The notes: generated by a model from the sequence alone, not told the origin. A DNA stretch of 40,157 nt from Akkermansiaceae bacterium UBA4589 (GCA_002387565.1 DGJT01000028.1:1-40157), one strand, 5' to 3'. Positions 7,274 through 15,540 are shown, counted from the stretch's first letter. A program made the numbers and translations.

Positions 7274-8053
7274 CTAAAAGTTCCACACAATATTACTGTA
7301 GTAGGAGAACTCATAGTCTTCTGCGCCTCCACTTGTATTAGGGTAATACTCATAATCCAAGCCAAGCTTGAGTTTAAGGTTACGGTTAGCAGCAAAAGGG
7401 AAAGTAACACTATTTTCTAAAGCGATAGTATCTAACTCATCTTCGTCTGGGTAAAATTCATAACCTAGATGTTGCTCAAAGGTATAACTACCCTCTGATT
7501 CATAAGCGTAATCATAACCGATAGTAAAACCCTGCCCCTCAGTGGTAACACCTGCTGAGTCTTCTGAATTAGTATAAACCGCACCTAAGCCTAACTGCCA
7601 ATCATGTGAACGTTGTTCATCAATTTGCTTATCTTTGCCTAGATACTCAAACAGGTCTAATAGTACTCCAAAATTAGCACTGGTTTCTTTTTCTATTTCT
7701 TGGAAGGCATCTGCTTCGTAATCTACGCCTGTATACCAGCCCCAAGGACTGCTAGTATAACTCTTAGCGTAATCCAAGCTGAGCTCATATGAGCGCTCTA
7801 CAGTACGGTTTTTGGTGCGTTGCAAGTCACCTTGAACCATCAAATCCCAAACTGAACCTGCCTCATTATCATATTGAGCCTCTAAGCCCAAAATCATATT
7901 ATCAGACTCCGATGCGCCCTGCTTACCATTAGCTGAAGCATACAGAGAAAACTCTAATTTATCGACCCATGTCTCTGACTCAGATTGAGCCGTGACTAGT
8001 GCTAAACTAGAGATTATGCATACTAACCCTACAAAATAATTTCTTACTAACAT
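7274..8053 (-). CDS. DUF481 family outer-membrane beta-barrel protein
   Basis: The 259-residue protein has a signal peptide (MLVRNYFVGLVCIISSLALVTAQS, cleavage after about residue 22). The mature part consists of alternating amphipathic strands rich in Tyr, Trp, Asp and Glu, ending in Phe (SYYSNIVWNF), the usual outer-membrane barrel signature. ASANGKQGASESDNMILGLEAQYD resembles the opening of DUF481 (YdiY-like, 'salt-induced outer membrane protein') domains. The role of these proteins is poorly known. It stands alone between mutL and the leuCD terminator. No binding or substrate motif is visible. Confidence 0.78.
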   Translation of the reverse strand: MLVRNYFVGLVCIISSLALVTAQSESETWVDKLEFSLYASANGKQGASESDNMILGLEAQYDNEAGSVWDLMVQGDLQRTKNRTVERSYELSLDYAKSYTSSPWGWYTGVDYEADAFQEIEKETSANFGVLLDLFEYLGKDKQIDEQRSHDWQLGLGAVYTNSEDSAGVTTEGQGFTIGYDYAYESEGSYTFEQHLGYEFYPDEDELDTIALENSVTFPFAANRNLKLKLGLDYEYYPNTSGGAEDYEFSYYSNIVWNF

Positions 8054-8150
8054 ATGCAGAAAAGCTAGATAATCACCGACATTTTGGCAAGTATCAAATT
8101 AGTCAAATGATATGTTTGCAAAAATGCCTTTAGCTCATAAAAAAGGGCGC

Positions 8151-8187
8151 AAAAAAGCCCAAGTATGCAAAACACACTTGGGCTTTT
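8151..8187 (-). terminator. Intrinsic terminator after leuCD
   Basis: The 8-bp stem GCCCAAGT (8157-8164) / ACTTGGGC (8176-8183) is extended by four A-T pairs. Read on the minus strand it is followed by six T residues, directly after the leuD stop. Confidence 0.85.
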
Positions 8188-8211
8188 AATAAAGTATTTA
8201 GCTACTAATAA

Positions 8212-8808
8212 TTAAGCTAAGTAAGCTTGAGCATTTAATGTGGCAGTTACCTCTTGCTCTGCGGCTAATAGCTCATTAATCGGGTCATAGTTACCTGAGG
8301 TTAATGCCTCCACAGCAGAAGCAGGCATAGTTACAGCAAAACTCACATCAGCATAACTAACAGTCAGGCTTTCTACATCAACTTTCACCTCTAATGTTGC
8401 GTCAGCTTGTAACGCTGCTTTGAGAGCATCCACATCTTCCTTAGAACCAATAACACAAGGCAAGCCAAGTGTGGTTGAGTTACCAAAGAAAATTTCAGCA
8501 AATGATTCAGCAATAATAGCTTTGAAGCCGTATTTGACCAATGCTTGTGGTGCATGCTCACGAGATGAGCCACAACCAAAATTAATGCCAGCTACTAAAA
8601 TATCAGCATCTCTATAATCAGCATCATTTAGAATATGATCAGTAATTTTACCGTCATTATCATAACGTACATCGTAGAAAGCGTACTCTCCAAGACCATC
8701 AAAAGTCACACATTTCATGAAACGCGCAGGAATAATACGATCGGTGTCAATGTCAGCACCTGGAATAGGTACGCCTGTACCAACAACTTGTTTAATAGGT
8801 TCAATCAT
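8212..8808 (-). CDS. leuD: 3-isopropylmalate dehydratase small subunit
   Basis: With LeuC it isomerises 2-isopropylmalate to 3-isopropylmalate in leucine synthesis. The 198-residue protein shows the aconitase swivel-domain motifs: GADIDTDRIIPARFMK near the start, then ILVAGINFGCGSSREHAPQAL and IIAESFAEIFFGNS. The length matches proteobacterial-type LeuD (about 200). It lies 12 bp after leuC and precedes a strong terminator. No Shine-Dalgarno sequence precedes the ATG. Confidence 0.96.
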   Translation of the reverse strand: MIEPIKQVVGTGVPIPGADIDTDRIIPARFMKCVTFDGLGEYAFYDVRYDNDGKITDHILNDADYRDADILVAGINFGCGSSREHAPQALVKYGFKAIIAESFAEIFFGNSTTLGLPCVIGSKEDVDALKAALQADATLEVKVDVESLTVSYADVSFAVTMPASAVEALTSGNYDPINELLAAEQEVTATLNAQAYLA

Positions 8809-8820
8809 AGTTTTGGTTTG

Positions 8821-10230
8821 TTAAAAGTTAAATGTTTCGCGAGCATCAGCAATGCCACCTTCGATAGCTGCAGCAGCTACCATGACAGGACTCATTAGGA
8901 CAGTTCTACCAATTGGGCTACCCTGTCTACCTTTAAAATTACGGTTAGAAGAAGAAGCACAAATTTGATCACCAATAAGCTTATCTGGGTTCATCGCAAG
9001 ACACATAGAGCAACCTGCGGCACGCCATTCAAAACCTGCTTCGGTAAAGATTTTATCCAAACCTTCTTGTTTAGCCATGACATCAACCACCTGTGAGCCA
9101 GGTACAGCGATAGCCTTAACATTAGCAGCTACTTTCTTGCCTTTGATGTATTTAGCTACTTCTCTAAAGTCAGAAATACGACCATTGGTACATGAACCAA
9201 TAAAGGCCACGTCAATCGCAGTACCTTTGATTGGCTGACCAGCTGGAAGTTTCATGTATTCCAAAGCTTCGATAATGCTTGCCTTGTCTTCTGGAGTAGC
9301 AGCTTGTTCTGGATCAGGGATAGTGTCTGACACAGCTATACCTTGATCTGGGGAAATACCCCAAGTCACGGTAGGAGCAATATCTGCTGCATCGATATTT
9401 ACGATATCATCATAAACGGTGTCAGCATCAGAGGCAAAACTCTTCCAACGCTCAACTGCGATATCCCAGTCGGCACCTTTTGGTGAGTAATTACGACCTT
9501 CGAGGTAATCAAAAGTTTTTTGGTCAGGATTTACATAACCACAACGTGCACCACCTTCGATAGACATGTTACACACGGTCATGCGCTCCTCCATAGTGAA
9601 CTCATCAAAGATATTACCACCATATTCATAAGCAAAACCAATACCACCCTTGGCACCTAACACCTTAACAATATGTAGAGCTACGTCCTTAGCATAAACA
9701 CCTGGGCTTAACTTACCATTCACATTGATGCGACGAACTTTAAGCCCACCCATAGCAATGGTCTGAGTCGCAAGTACGTCACGCACTTGAGTCGTGCCAA
9801 TACCAAAAGCAATCGCACCAAAAGCACCGTGTGTCGCTGTGTGTGAATCACCACAAGCAATCGTTGTACCTGGTTGAGTGATCCCTTGCTCAGGTCCTAC
9901 TACGTGCACCACACCTTGCTTACCACTAGCTAAGTCAAAATAAGTAATGCCGAATTCATCTGCATTCTTACGCAATTCATTGAGCATTTCATCTGCTAAT
10001 CTATCTTCTAATGGTTGCTGTTGATTCTGTGTAGGTACGATATGATCAACTGTGGCAAATGTTCTTTGTGGGAAACGAACCTTTAAACCTAATTCACGCA
10101 TCATGCCAAATGCCTGAGGACTCGTGACCTCGTGAATTAAATGTGTACCAATTAATAACTGTGTACGTCCATCACTCAAAGTTTTAACACTGTGAGCTTC
10201 CCAAACTTTTTGATATAAACTCTTACCCAT
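8821..10230 (-). CDS. leuC: 3-isopropylmalate dehydratase large subunit
   Basis: This is the large, [4Fe-4S]-bearing subunit of isopropylmalate isomerase. The 469-residue protein has the three cluster cysteines at C347 (GSCTNGR), C407 and C410 (GCSMCLAMNPD), the same numbers as in E. coli LeuC. It also has the CGDSHTATHGAFGA block (126-139) and SSSNRNFKGRQG near the C-terminus. It is the first gene of leuC-leuD, behind a well-formed promoter. No leuA or leuB is nearby, so the leucine genes are scattered. Confidence 0.97.
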   Translation of the reverse strand: MGKSLYQKVWEAHSVKTLSDGRTQLLIGTHLIHEVTSPQAFGMMRELGLKVRFPQRTFATVDHIVPTQNQQQPLEDRLADEMLNELRKNADEFGITYFDLASGKQGVVHVVGPEQGITQPGTTIACGDSHTATHGAFGAIAFGIGTTQVRDVLATQTIAMGGLKVRRINVNGKLSPGVYAKDVALHIVKVLGAKGGIGFAYEYGGNIFDEFTMEERMTVCNMSIEGGARCGYVNPDQKTFDYLEGRNYSPKGADWDIAVERWKSFASDADTVYDDIVNIDAADIAPTVTWGISPDQGIAVSDTIPDPEQAATPEDKASIIEALEYMKLPAGQPIKGTAIDVAFIGSCTNGRISDFREVAKYIKGKKVAANVKAIAVPGSQVVDVMAKQEGLDKIFTEAGFEWRAAGCSMCLAMNPDKLIGDQICASSSNRNFKGRQGSPIGRTVLMSPVMVAAAAIEGGIADARETFNF

Positions 10231-10316
10231 ATATTTTTTATCTATTTAAAATCTAACTAACGAAATTGGGCTACTAAAGGCTAAATGCACCTTAAAACCC
10301 AAACAAAATGTTGGGG

Positions 10317-10345
10317 ATAATGCTCAATTAAAATTCTAAAGTCAA
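10317..10345 (-). promoter_or_regulatory. Promoter of leuCD
   Basis: On the minus strand TTGACT (10345-10340), a 17-bp spacer and CATTAT (10322-10317) form a good sigma-70 type promoter about 85 bp upstream of leuC. A small imperfect hairpin at 10298-10316 overlaps the expected start site. Confidence 0.6.
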
Positions 10346-10414
10346 GGCAGTAAGGCTATTTTATCGATTTTTTAGTTCCCAAAAGGGCTCATCTAGTGTA
10401 TCTTGCTGTCAATC

Positions 10415-10717
10415 ATGCCTTCTAAAACAACTAAATTTACACGCAAATTACCTGACCATGTCACTGATGAGTTAGTAAGAGTCTTATTACAAGAAACAGA
10501 ATTCCTTGCTTTTAATGACCTTTTTGAAAAGATTTATGAGCGCCTCAAAGCGAGAAATGCTGTTAGTGGTGGCGAAGAAATGCTCCGCTTACGTGCTTAC
10601 GAAAAATTACAAACACTCGTAAACCGCGGCTTCATCGAAAAATTCGAAAAATCTTACAAACAAGTAGAAAAACTCAAAGAGTTCGCTCAAGAGAGAGAAA
10701 TTCTACCTGCTGAGTAA
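10415..10717 (+). CDS. Conserved-looking small protein of unknown function
   Basis: This is a 100-residue, highly charged, mostly helical protein. I do not recognise a family. The pattern of helices (DHVTDELVRVLLQETEFLAFNDLFEKIYERLKAR, then EMLRLRAYEKLQTLVNRGFIEKFEKSYK) could form a small winged-helix-like fold, with VNRGFIEKFEKSYKQV as the wing. It has no signal peptide and no membrane segment. The frame opens upstream at a TTG (10403), but the ATG at 10415 (MPSKTTKFTRK) is the likelier start. It is 18 bp upstream of nuoA and probably cotranscribed with it, and is divergent from leuC. Confidence 0.7.
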   Translation: MPSKTTKFTRKLPDHVTDELVRVLLQETEFLAFNDLFEKIYERLKARNAVSGGEEMLRLRAYEKLQTLVNRGFIEKFEKSYKQVEKLKEFAQEREILPAE

Positions 10718-10735
10718 TTTCAAAGCTTATTTACC

Positions 10736-11116
10736 ATGCTTAGCCAGTACCTCCCTCTTCTCTTACAAGTTATCATTGTATTAGGATTTGCAGGAACTGC
10801 TATTATATTAAGTATGTTACTAGGTAAGCGAGCTCATCGTAGCGCTATGAAAGATAGCGCTTACGAATGTGGCTCACTACCGATTGGTTCTGGTGCACCT
10901 AAATTCAATGTACACTATTACCTCATCGCCATGCTATTTGTCATTTTTGACTTAGAAGTCGTCTTTCTCTACCCTTGGTCAGTGATGTACAAAGAAATGA
11001 TTGGTGAACACAGTATGGCTCTGTGGTCTATACTTGGCTTTCTTGGTTTACTTACTTGCGCTTATATCTACGCCTTTAAAAAAGGAGGGCTCAATCCAAA
11101 CGCAGGCGCCGAATAA
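10736..11116 (+). CDS. nuoA: NADH-quinone oxidoreductase subunit A
   Basis: NuoA is a three-helix membrane subunit of respiratory complex I. The 126-residue protein has the family blocks YECGSLPIGSGAPKFNVHYYLIAMLFVIFDLEVVFLYPWSV, with the conserved acidic residues of the second helix, and a third helix at about 93-113. The TM segments are near 8-28, 60-80 and 93-113. It is usually the first gene of a long nuo operon. Here no nuoB follows; a terminator follows instead, so the remaining complex I genes must be elsewhere. Confidence 0.95.
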   Translation: MLSQYLPLLLQVIIVLGFAGTAIILSMLLGKRAHRSAMKDSAYECGSLPIGSGAPKFNVHYYLIAMLFVIFDLEVVFLYPWSVMYKEMIGEHSMALWSILGFLGLLTCAYIYAFKKGGLNPNAGAE

Positions 11117-11141
11117 TTGATACTTTAATTATTTTAATAAG

Positions 11142-11173
11142 ATGCCTACTAAGTAATTAGTGGGCATTTTTTA
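11142..11173 (+). terminator. Intrinsic terminator after nuoA
   Basis: The stem ATGCCTACT (11142-11150) / AGTGGGCAT (11159-11167) has one wobble pair and an 8-nt loop, followed by TTTTT. It ends transcription just before miaA. Confidence 0.8.
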
Positions 11174-11188
11174 TGAAAATACTGACTC

Positions 11189-12094
11189 ATGAATTTTTAT
11201 ATTTGTGGCCCTACAGCCTCAGGCAAATCAAGCCTTGCTATTGCTTTAGCTAACAAGCTCGATGGGCATATTATTAATGCTGATGCTTACCAAGTCTACC
11301 AAGGGTTGCCTATACTGACTTCATGCCCAAGTGCAGATGAATACACTCAAGCTCCACACCACCTCTATGAGTTTTTCTCTATTTCTGATGAATTTGATGC
11401 GGCTCAATACAGGCAATTAGCCTTAGCCAAAATCGAAGAATTTAAAGCTAGTGGGCAACCACTTATTTTTGTAGGCGGTTCTGGGCTTTATCTCAAGTTC
11501 CTGACTCATGGCTCTTCGCCTATTCCTGCAGGAGATCCTCAGCTACGCGCACAACTTGAAACCCAAACTATTGAGCAACTGCAAGCTCAACTTGAGGAGC
11601 TGGACCCAGACAGTTACCACAACCCAGATTTCAATCGGTATAACCAACGCTACCTTATAAGGGCTTTAGAGATTTGCCTCATGACTGACAAACCGATGTC
11701 ACAAGTAAAAAACACTTGGAGACAACAAGAATCCACTATTAATCAAAAACTACGTGGCATCTACCTCGACTGGGAAACCCCTGTCCTCAACGACAGAATT
11801 GCTCAACGTAGTCACATCATGCTTGAGCAAGGCGCCATTGACGAAGTGCGAGCCAGCAGAGGTCTCGCCTCTAAAACATGTCGCAAGGCTATAGGTTACG
11901 AACTCATTGAACAATTATTAGATGGAGGTATCACTAAGGAAAAGTGCCAAGAAACACTTAGTATCCGTACTCGGCAATATGCCAAGCGTCAGCGCACATG
12001 GTTTCGCAAAGAAACATGGCTTAAACCGATAAATATGCAAAACACAACCCTCGAAGAGCAAGTTAAGCTTGCTATTCAAGCGTTTCAAATTTAA
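11189..12094 (+). CDS. miaA: tRNA dimethylallyltransferase
   Basis: MiaA adds a dimethylallyl group to A37 of tRNAs that read codons starting with U. The 301-residue protein begins with the P-loop GPTASGKSS (7-15). It continues with INADAYQVYQGLPILT, where the common 'SRQVYRGMDIGT' signature is altered, and with PHHLYEF and LIFVGGSGLYLKFL. The C-terminal part has KAIGYELIEQLL and RTRQYAKRQRTWFR. The first-motif change from D-S-x-Q to D-A-Y-Q keeps Asp and Gln. The ATG at 11189 immediately follows the nuoA terminator. Confidence 0.93.
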   Translation: MNFYICGPTASGKSSLAIALANKLDGHIINADAYQVYQGLPILTSCPSADEYTQAPHHLYEFFSISDEFDAAQYRQLALAKIEEFKASGQPLIFVGGSGLYLKFLTHGSSPIPAGDPQLRAQLETQTIEQLQAQLEELDPDSYHNPDFNRYNQRYLIRALEICLMTDKPMSQVKNTWRQQESTINQKLRGIYLDWETPVLNDRIAQRSHIMLEQGAIDEVRASRGLASKTCRKAIGYELIEQLLDGGITKEKCQETLSIRTRQYAKRQRTWFRKETWLKPINMQNTTLEEQVKLAIQAFQI

Positions 12095-12148
12095 GAATAT
12101 TTCACGATACAACTAGTTTGATTAACCCCGACTTTTTTATACCCTTCC

Positions 12149-13060
12149 ATGAATAAACTCGACGAAATTATTGCTTATAAGCACCAAGAAATAGAACCAC
12201 TCCTACTTCAAGAGGAAAAGCTCAAAGCAGCTGCCTTTTTGCGTGATGATTTCAAAGGCTTTAGGTCTGCACTCAATCGAGGTAGTCGCTTCTTAGGCGT
12301 GATTGCAGAGATCAAAAAAGCTTCACCTTCAGCCGGTGTGATTGACCCTAATTTTGATGCCCTTAAGCAAGCTAATATTTATGAGCAAGCAGGAGCTAAC
12401 TGCCTCTCTATACTCACTGACGAGAAATATTTCCAAGGTCATCTCAATTATGTGGCTCAAGCAGCCAAGGAAGTCACCACACCGATTCTACGCAAAGACT
12501 TCATTGTGCATCGAGCACAACTCTACGAAGCCGTCATCGCAGGAGCAGACGCTGTGTTGCTCATTGTAGCTGGACTCGAAGAAGCCAAGCTATACGACCT
12601 CTACCACGAAGCTATCGATCTACAGCTCGACGTTCTCGTTGAGACTCACGATTTAAGAGAGATGGATATTGCCCTTGATTTAGGCGCTGACCTTGTTGGT
12701 ATAAATAACCGTAATCTTAAGACATTCACCACTGATCTTGCCACTACCGAAGAGCTAGCTGAGGAAGTGCCAGATGATGTTCTCCTCGTATCTGAATCAG
12801 GCATCAAAACTACAGCTGATGCCAAACGTGTACTCGAGGCAGGCGCCAACGCTGTCCTCGTAGGTGAATCACTCATGCGTGAGAATGACCCTAGTGTACT
12901 GATTGAGTCCTTCCTAGATTTAGAATTAGAAACTAAAGAGCTCGACGAAGAAGACTTTGAATCTAGTGATAAATTTAGTGAATTTGCTGACTTTGCTGAC
13001 TTCGAAGAAGATTCAGACAATCTCAACTATGGTTATGATAATGATGATGACTATAATTAA
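12149..13060 (+). CDS. trpC: Indole-3-glycerol phosphate synthase with acidic C-terminal tail
   Basis: TrpC closes the indole ring in tryptophan synthesis. Residues 1-256 form the usual TIM barrel, with EIKKASPSAG (E54, K56), CLSILTDEKYFQGH, ILRKDFIVHRAQLYEA, LVGINNRNLKTF, VSESGI and AVLVGESLM, the last a phosphate-binding block. Residues 257-303 are an added tail in which 21 of 47 residues are Asp or Glu and only two are Lys. The usual family length is about 260. The gene stands alone, with no other trp genes nearby. The tail's role is unknown; it might bind a partner or reflect adaptation to salt. Confidence 0.94.
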   Translation: MNKLDEIIAYKHQEIEPLLLQEEKLKAAAFLRDDFKGFRSALNRGSRFLGVIAEIKKASPSAGVIDPNFDALKQANIYEQAGANCLSILTDEKYFQGHLNYVAQAAKEVTTPILRKDFIVHRAQLYEAVIAGADAVLLIVAGLEEAKLYDLYHEAIDLQLDVLVETHDLREMDIALDLGADLVGINNRNLKTFTTDLATTEELAEEVPDDVLLVSESGIKTTADAKRVLEAGANAVLVGESLMRENDPSVLIESFLDLELETKELDEEDFESSDKFSEFADFADFEEDSDNLNYGYDNDDDYN

Positions 13061-13108
13061 CTTAGTGGTTTCAGCGGTTTAACCTGAACCTGCGCTTGCC
13101 TAATTTTT

Positions 13109-14509
13109 ATGCCTGACCTCTTCTTTGATTCTAGCGACCCTACATCTAATCAGAGTGACAGGCATCAAAAAAAATCAAGCAAACAAAATTTAGCAAGCAG
13201 GCTCCGACCGCAAAACCTCGATGAAATCATCGGGCAAGAGCACCTGCTAGAGCAAGGTCAACTCCTCAGACGAGCGCTCGATTCTGATTGCTTTAGTTCC
13301 CTTATTTTTTACGGGCCTCCTGGTACAGGTAAGACCTCGCTTGCCCGCTGTATCGCCAAACAGACAGGTGCCAGATTCGAAAGTCTGCACGGGGTTGAGT
13401 CTAACGTCTCAGACTTACGCAAAAAAATAGAAACAGCGCAGCAATACGCTCAACTTAAGAATCAAGAGACGATTATCTTTATTGATGAGCTCCACCGTTT
13501 CACCAAATCACAACAAGACGTACTCCTCCCCTACCTTGAGGAAGGCGATATCAGATTCATAGGCGCCACGACACACAACCCTTATTTCTACCTCAATGGG
13601 GCGTTGATATCTCGCTCACAAATCTTTCAGCTCAACCCTCTGAGCCACGATACAATTATCGCTAAGCTCAAACAAGCCTTGAGCGACAAGGAACGAGGGT
13701 TCTCTGTAGTTATACCTACACCTATTTCTGTTCCAGATGAAGCCCTCCACCACCTCGCTACTTACGCCGAGGGTGATGCAAGAAAAGCTCTCAACGCCCT
13801 AGAACTCGCCGTGCTCAGCACCGCCAATCAAGAATTAGATAACCAACAATTAGACAATCAAACTGATAATAAGACCCTAAGTATCAGTCTAACCGATATA
13901 GAATCATCCATTCAGCAAAAAGCCCTCAAGTACAGTGATGACGACCACTACGACATCATCTCTGCCTTTATTAAATCCATTAGAGGCTCAGACCCAGATG
14001 CCGCACTCTACTGGCTAGCTAAAATGCTAGAAAGTGGCGAAGACCCACGCTTTATCACTCGCCGACTCGTCATCTCAGCCAGTGAGGATATTGGACTCGC
14101 CGACTCCAATGCTCTACGAGTGGCTAATGACGCTTTTTCCGCCTTTGAACTAGTTGGCATGCCAGAGGGGCGCATACCTCTTGCTCACGCCACCGTCTAC
14201 CTTGCCACAGCACCCAAATCAAACAGCGCTTATATGGGCATCAACCAAGCCATCTCTGACGTCAAATCAGGCGAGAGCCTCGCTGTTCCTGAACACCTCA
14301 AAACCAAAAGCCGCAAAAAACTCGCCAAAAGCACGGGCGTCACCGACGCTGAACAAGACTACCTCTACTCGCATGACGGAGAGGACAATTATATCCCCCA
14401 AGCCTACCTCCCCGAAGGCAAAAGCTACTACACCCCCACCCACAACGGCCTAGAAAAACGCATCGCCGAAAGACTCGACCACCTACGAAAATTATACGAA
14501 AAGGAGTAA
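13109..14509 (+). CDS. rarA: Replication-associated recombination protein A (AAA+ ATPase)
   Basis: RarA (MgsA) is a clamp-loader-like AAA+ ATPase acting at stalled replication forks. The 466-residue protein has Walker A GPPGTGKT (69-76), Walker B IIFIDELHRF (D126, E127), sensor region IGATTHNPYFYLNGAL, and the C-terminal tetramer domain with DPDAALYWLAKMLESGEDPRFITRRLVISASEDIGLAD. A Gln/Asn/Leu-rich insertion (NQELDNQQLDNQTDNK, roughly 235-255) is unusual. The N-terminal 30 residues are polar and poorly conserved. A second, diverged copy of its last 17 codons lies at 14604-14654. Confidence 0.95.
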   Translation: MPDLFFDSSDPTSNQSDRHQKKSSKQNLASRLRPQNLDEIIGQEHLLEQGQLLRRALDSDCFSSLIFYGPPGTGKTSLARCIAKQTGARFESLHGVESNVSDLRKKIETAQQYAQLKNQETIIFIDELHRFTKSQQDVLLPYLEEGDIRFIGATTHNPYFYLNGALISRSQIFQLNPLSHDTIIAKLKQALSDKERGFSVVIPTPISVPDEALHHLATYAEGDARKALNALELAVLSTANQELDNQQLDNQTDNKTLSISLTDIESSIQQKALKYSDDDHYDIISAFIKSIRGSDPDAALYWLAKMLESGEDPRFITRRLVISASEDIGLADSNALRVANDAFSAFELVGMPEGRIPLAHATVYLATAPKSNSAYMGINQAISDVKSGESLAVPEHLKTKSRKKLAKSTGVTDAEQDYLYSHDGEDNYIPQAYLPEGKSYYTPTHNGLEKRIAERLDHLRKLYEKE

Positions 14510-14603
14510 AAAAGTATAATACTCACGCTAAGCCGCAAAGGCGCAAGACTCTAACGATAAGGGATTAATCAAAGAAGGAACTGACCACACGAAAAGTGGA
14601 TAA

Positions 14604-14654
14604 CGTATCGCCGAAAGACTCGATTACTTGCGTAAAATAACACCAAAAGAGTAA
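14604..14654 (+). pseudogene. Second copy of the rarA 3' end (17 codons)
   Basis: These 51 bases align without gaps to the last 51 bases of rarA (14459-14509), including the stop: RIAERLDYLRKITPKE versus RIAERLDHLRKLYEKE. By hand count 38 of 51 bases match. Most differences in the first 12 codons are synonymous, so the copy looks like the end of another functional rarA rather than a decayed local duplicate. Between the copies (14510-14603) I see no gene. That interval includes CGCTAAGCCGCAAAGGCGC (about 14525), which resembles a common dispersed repeat. Confidence 0.75.
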
Positions 14655-14694
14655 AAAGGTTGCATTTTTACGTAATTAGCGTTAATTTAGTTAT

Positions 14695-14913
14695 ATGGCA
14701 ACTACAGTAAAACTCTCAGACGAAGCCATTAATGAAGCTCGTCGCTATAGCAAAATATACAGTCGCTCAACTCCAAAACAGATTGAGTACTGGATGACTA
14801 TTGGCAAAATAGCCGAAGAGAACCCTGATTTAAGCTACAATTTCATCAAAGAAATCATGCTAGCTCAATCAGACCTCAACAACGATGAGGTTATCCCCTA
14901 CGAATTTGGTTAA
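14695..14913 (+). CDS. ParD-like antitoxin
   Basis: The 72-residue protein matches the ParD-like antitoxin family. An N-terminal ribbon-helix-helix-like part (TTVKLSDEAINEARRYSKIYSRS) leads into PKQIEYWMTIGKIAEENPDLSYNFIKEIM, a well-conserved block of that family. The acidic C-terminus would wrap the toxin. It lies 21 bp upstream of a RelE-type toxin, and the two form a type II toxin-antitoxin module. Such antitoxins usually repress their own operon. AT-rich imperfect repeats (TAATTAGCGTTAATT) just before the start could be the operator. Confidence 0.85.
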   Translation: MATTVKLSDEAINEARRYSKIYSRSTPKQIEYWMTIGKIAEENPDLSYNFIKEIMLAQSDLNNDEVIPYEFG

Positions 14914-14934
14914 TTCAAGCAAATCACGATTGCT

Positions 14935-15219
14935 ATGATTCATATTAATCAAACTCGCACCTTTGCCAAAGTCGTCAAAAAGCTGCATACCAATCAAAAG
15001 CAAGCCTTAGACCAAGCCGTCAAAACCATCATCGAAAACCCAAGCATCGGTGATATGAAAGCAGGAGACCTAGCAGGCGTCCAAGTCTACAAGTTCAAAA
15101 TGCTCCACCAACTCACCCTCCTCGCCTACACCTACGACGACAACAGCCAACAAATCACCCTCACACTGCTCGCCTTAGGTTCTCACGAGAATTTCTATCG
15201 AGACCTCAAAAAGTCTTAA
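14935..15219 (+). CDS. RelE/ParE superfamily toxin
   Basis: The 94-residue basic protein has the RelE/ParE fold pattern: N-terminal helices (NQTRTFAKVVKKLHTNQKQALDQAVKTIIENPSIGD), then beta strands ending in LTLLALGSHENFYRDLKKS. That last block, with GSHENFYRDL, is typical of this toxin group. Members either cut ribosome-bound mRNA or inhibit gyrase; the sequence does not settle which. It is encoded just after the antitoxin and is probably translated from the same mRNA. The hairpin CTTGCTCT/AGAGCAAG (15225-15247) follows the stop but lacks a T run. Confidence 0.83.
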   Translation: MIHINQTRTFAKVVKKLHTNQKQALDQAVKTIIENPSIGDMKAGDLAGVQVYKFKMLHQLTLLAYTYDDNSQQITLTLLALGSHENFYRDLKKS

Positions 15220-15345
15220 GGTTTCTTGCTCTAAAATAAAGAGCAAGCAAGTGAATAGTGAACAACGAAAAGTGAAAATTACACTAAGTGCTCATTACTG
15301 ATTGAATAAAAAATATAAAAAAGTCTTAGTTTGCTTGAGATACGA

Positions 15346-15398
15346 GGTGTTTAAGGGTTGGTTGTAGAGACCTACTGCCACGCCCTTAAAGAACGATG
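15346..15398 (+). repeat. Structured repeat, copy A
   Basis: The outer stem TTTAAGGG (15350-15357) / CCCTTAAA (15383-15390) encloses an inner stem GTAG/CTAC (15364-15367 and 15372-15375). It is related to copy B, with shared blocks such as CCTACTGC. This and copy B lie in a gene-free stretch (15220-15540) that also holds three tandem copies of ATAAAAACC (15433-15459). Confidence 0.7.
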
Positions 15399-15432
15399 TA
15401 GATTGAGTAAAATAAGGCTTTTCAAACCTCTT

Positions 15433-15459
15433 ATAAAAACCATAAAAACCATAAAAACC
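15433..15459 (+). repeat. Three tandem copies of a 9-bp unit
   Basis: ATAAAAACC is repeated three times without change, between the two structured repeats. Confidence 0.85.
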
Positions 15460-15479
15460 TTTAGTTGATGCTGGATAGT

Positions 15480-15527
15480 AGGCGCTTAAGGCGAAGCTGT
15501 AGAAACCTACTGCGAGTCTTAAGGAAC
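15480..15527 (+). repeat. Structured repeat, copy B
   Basis: The outer stem CTTAAG (15485-15490) / CTTAAG (15518-15523) and inner stem GTAG/CTAC (15499-15502 and 15507-15510) occur in the same order as copy A. At one outer pair copy A has T-A and copy B has C-G, a compensatory change that keeps pairing. Confidence 0.7.
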
Positions 15528-15540
15528 AACCTAGACAGCG

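Noticed and set aside
10294..10316. Attenuator-like hairpin with a T run before leuC
   Set aside because: The stem has a mismatch and overlaps the predicted start of transcription, so it would not be fully in the mRNA. No leucine-rich leader peptide was found.
12646..13026. Ser-rich open frame antisense to trpC
   Set aside because: It is a mirror of the Asp/Glu-rich codons of the TrpC tail, and no independent start context is seen.
15220..15540. Possible CRISPR-like repeats in the gene-free stretch after the toxin gene
   Set aside because: There are only two diverged repeat copies and a 9-bp tandem triplet, with no regular spacers and no cas genes.
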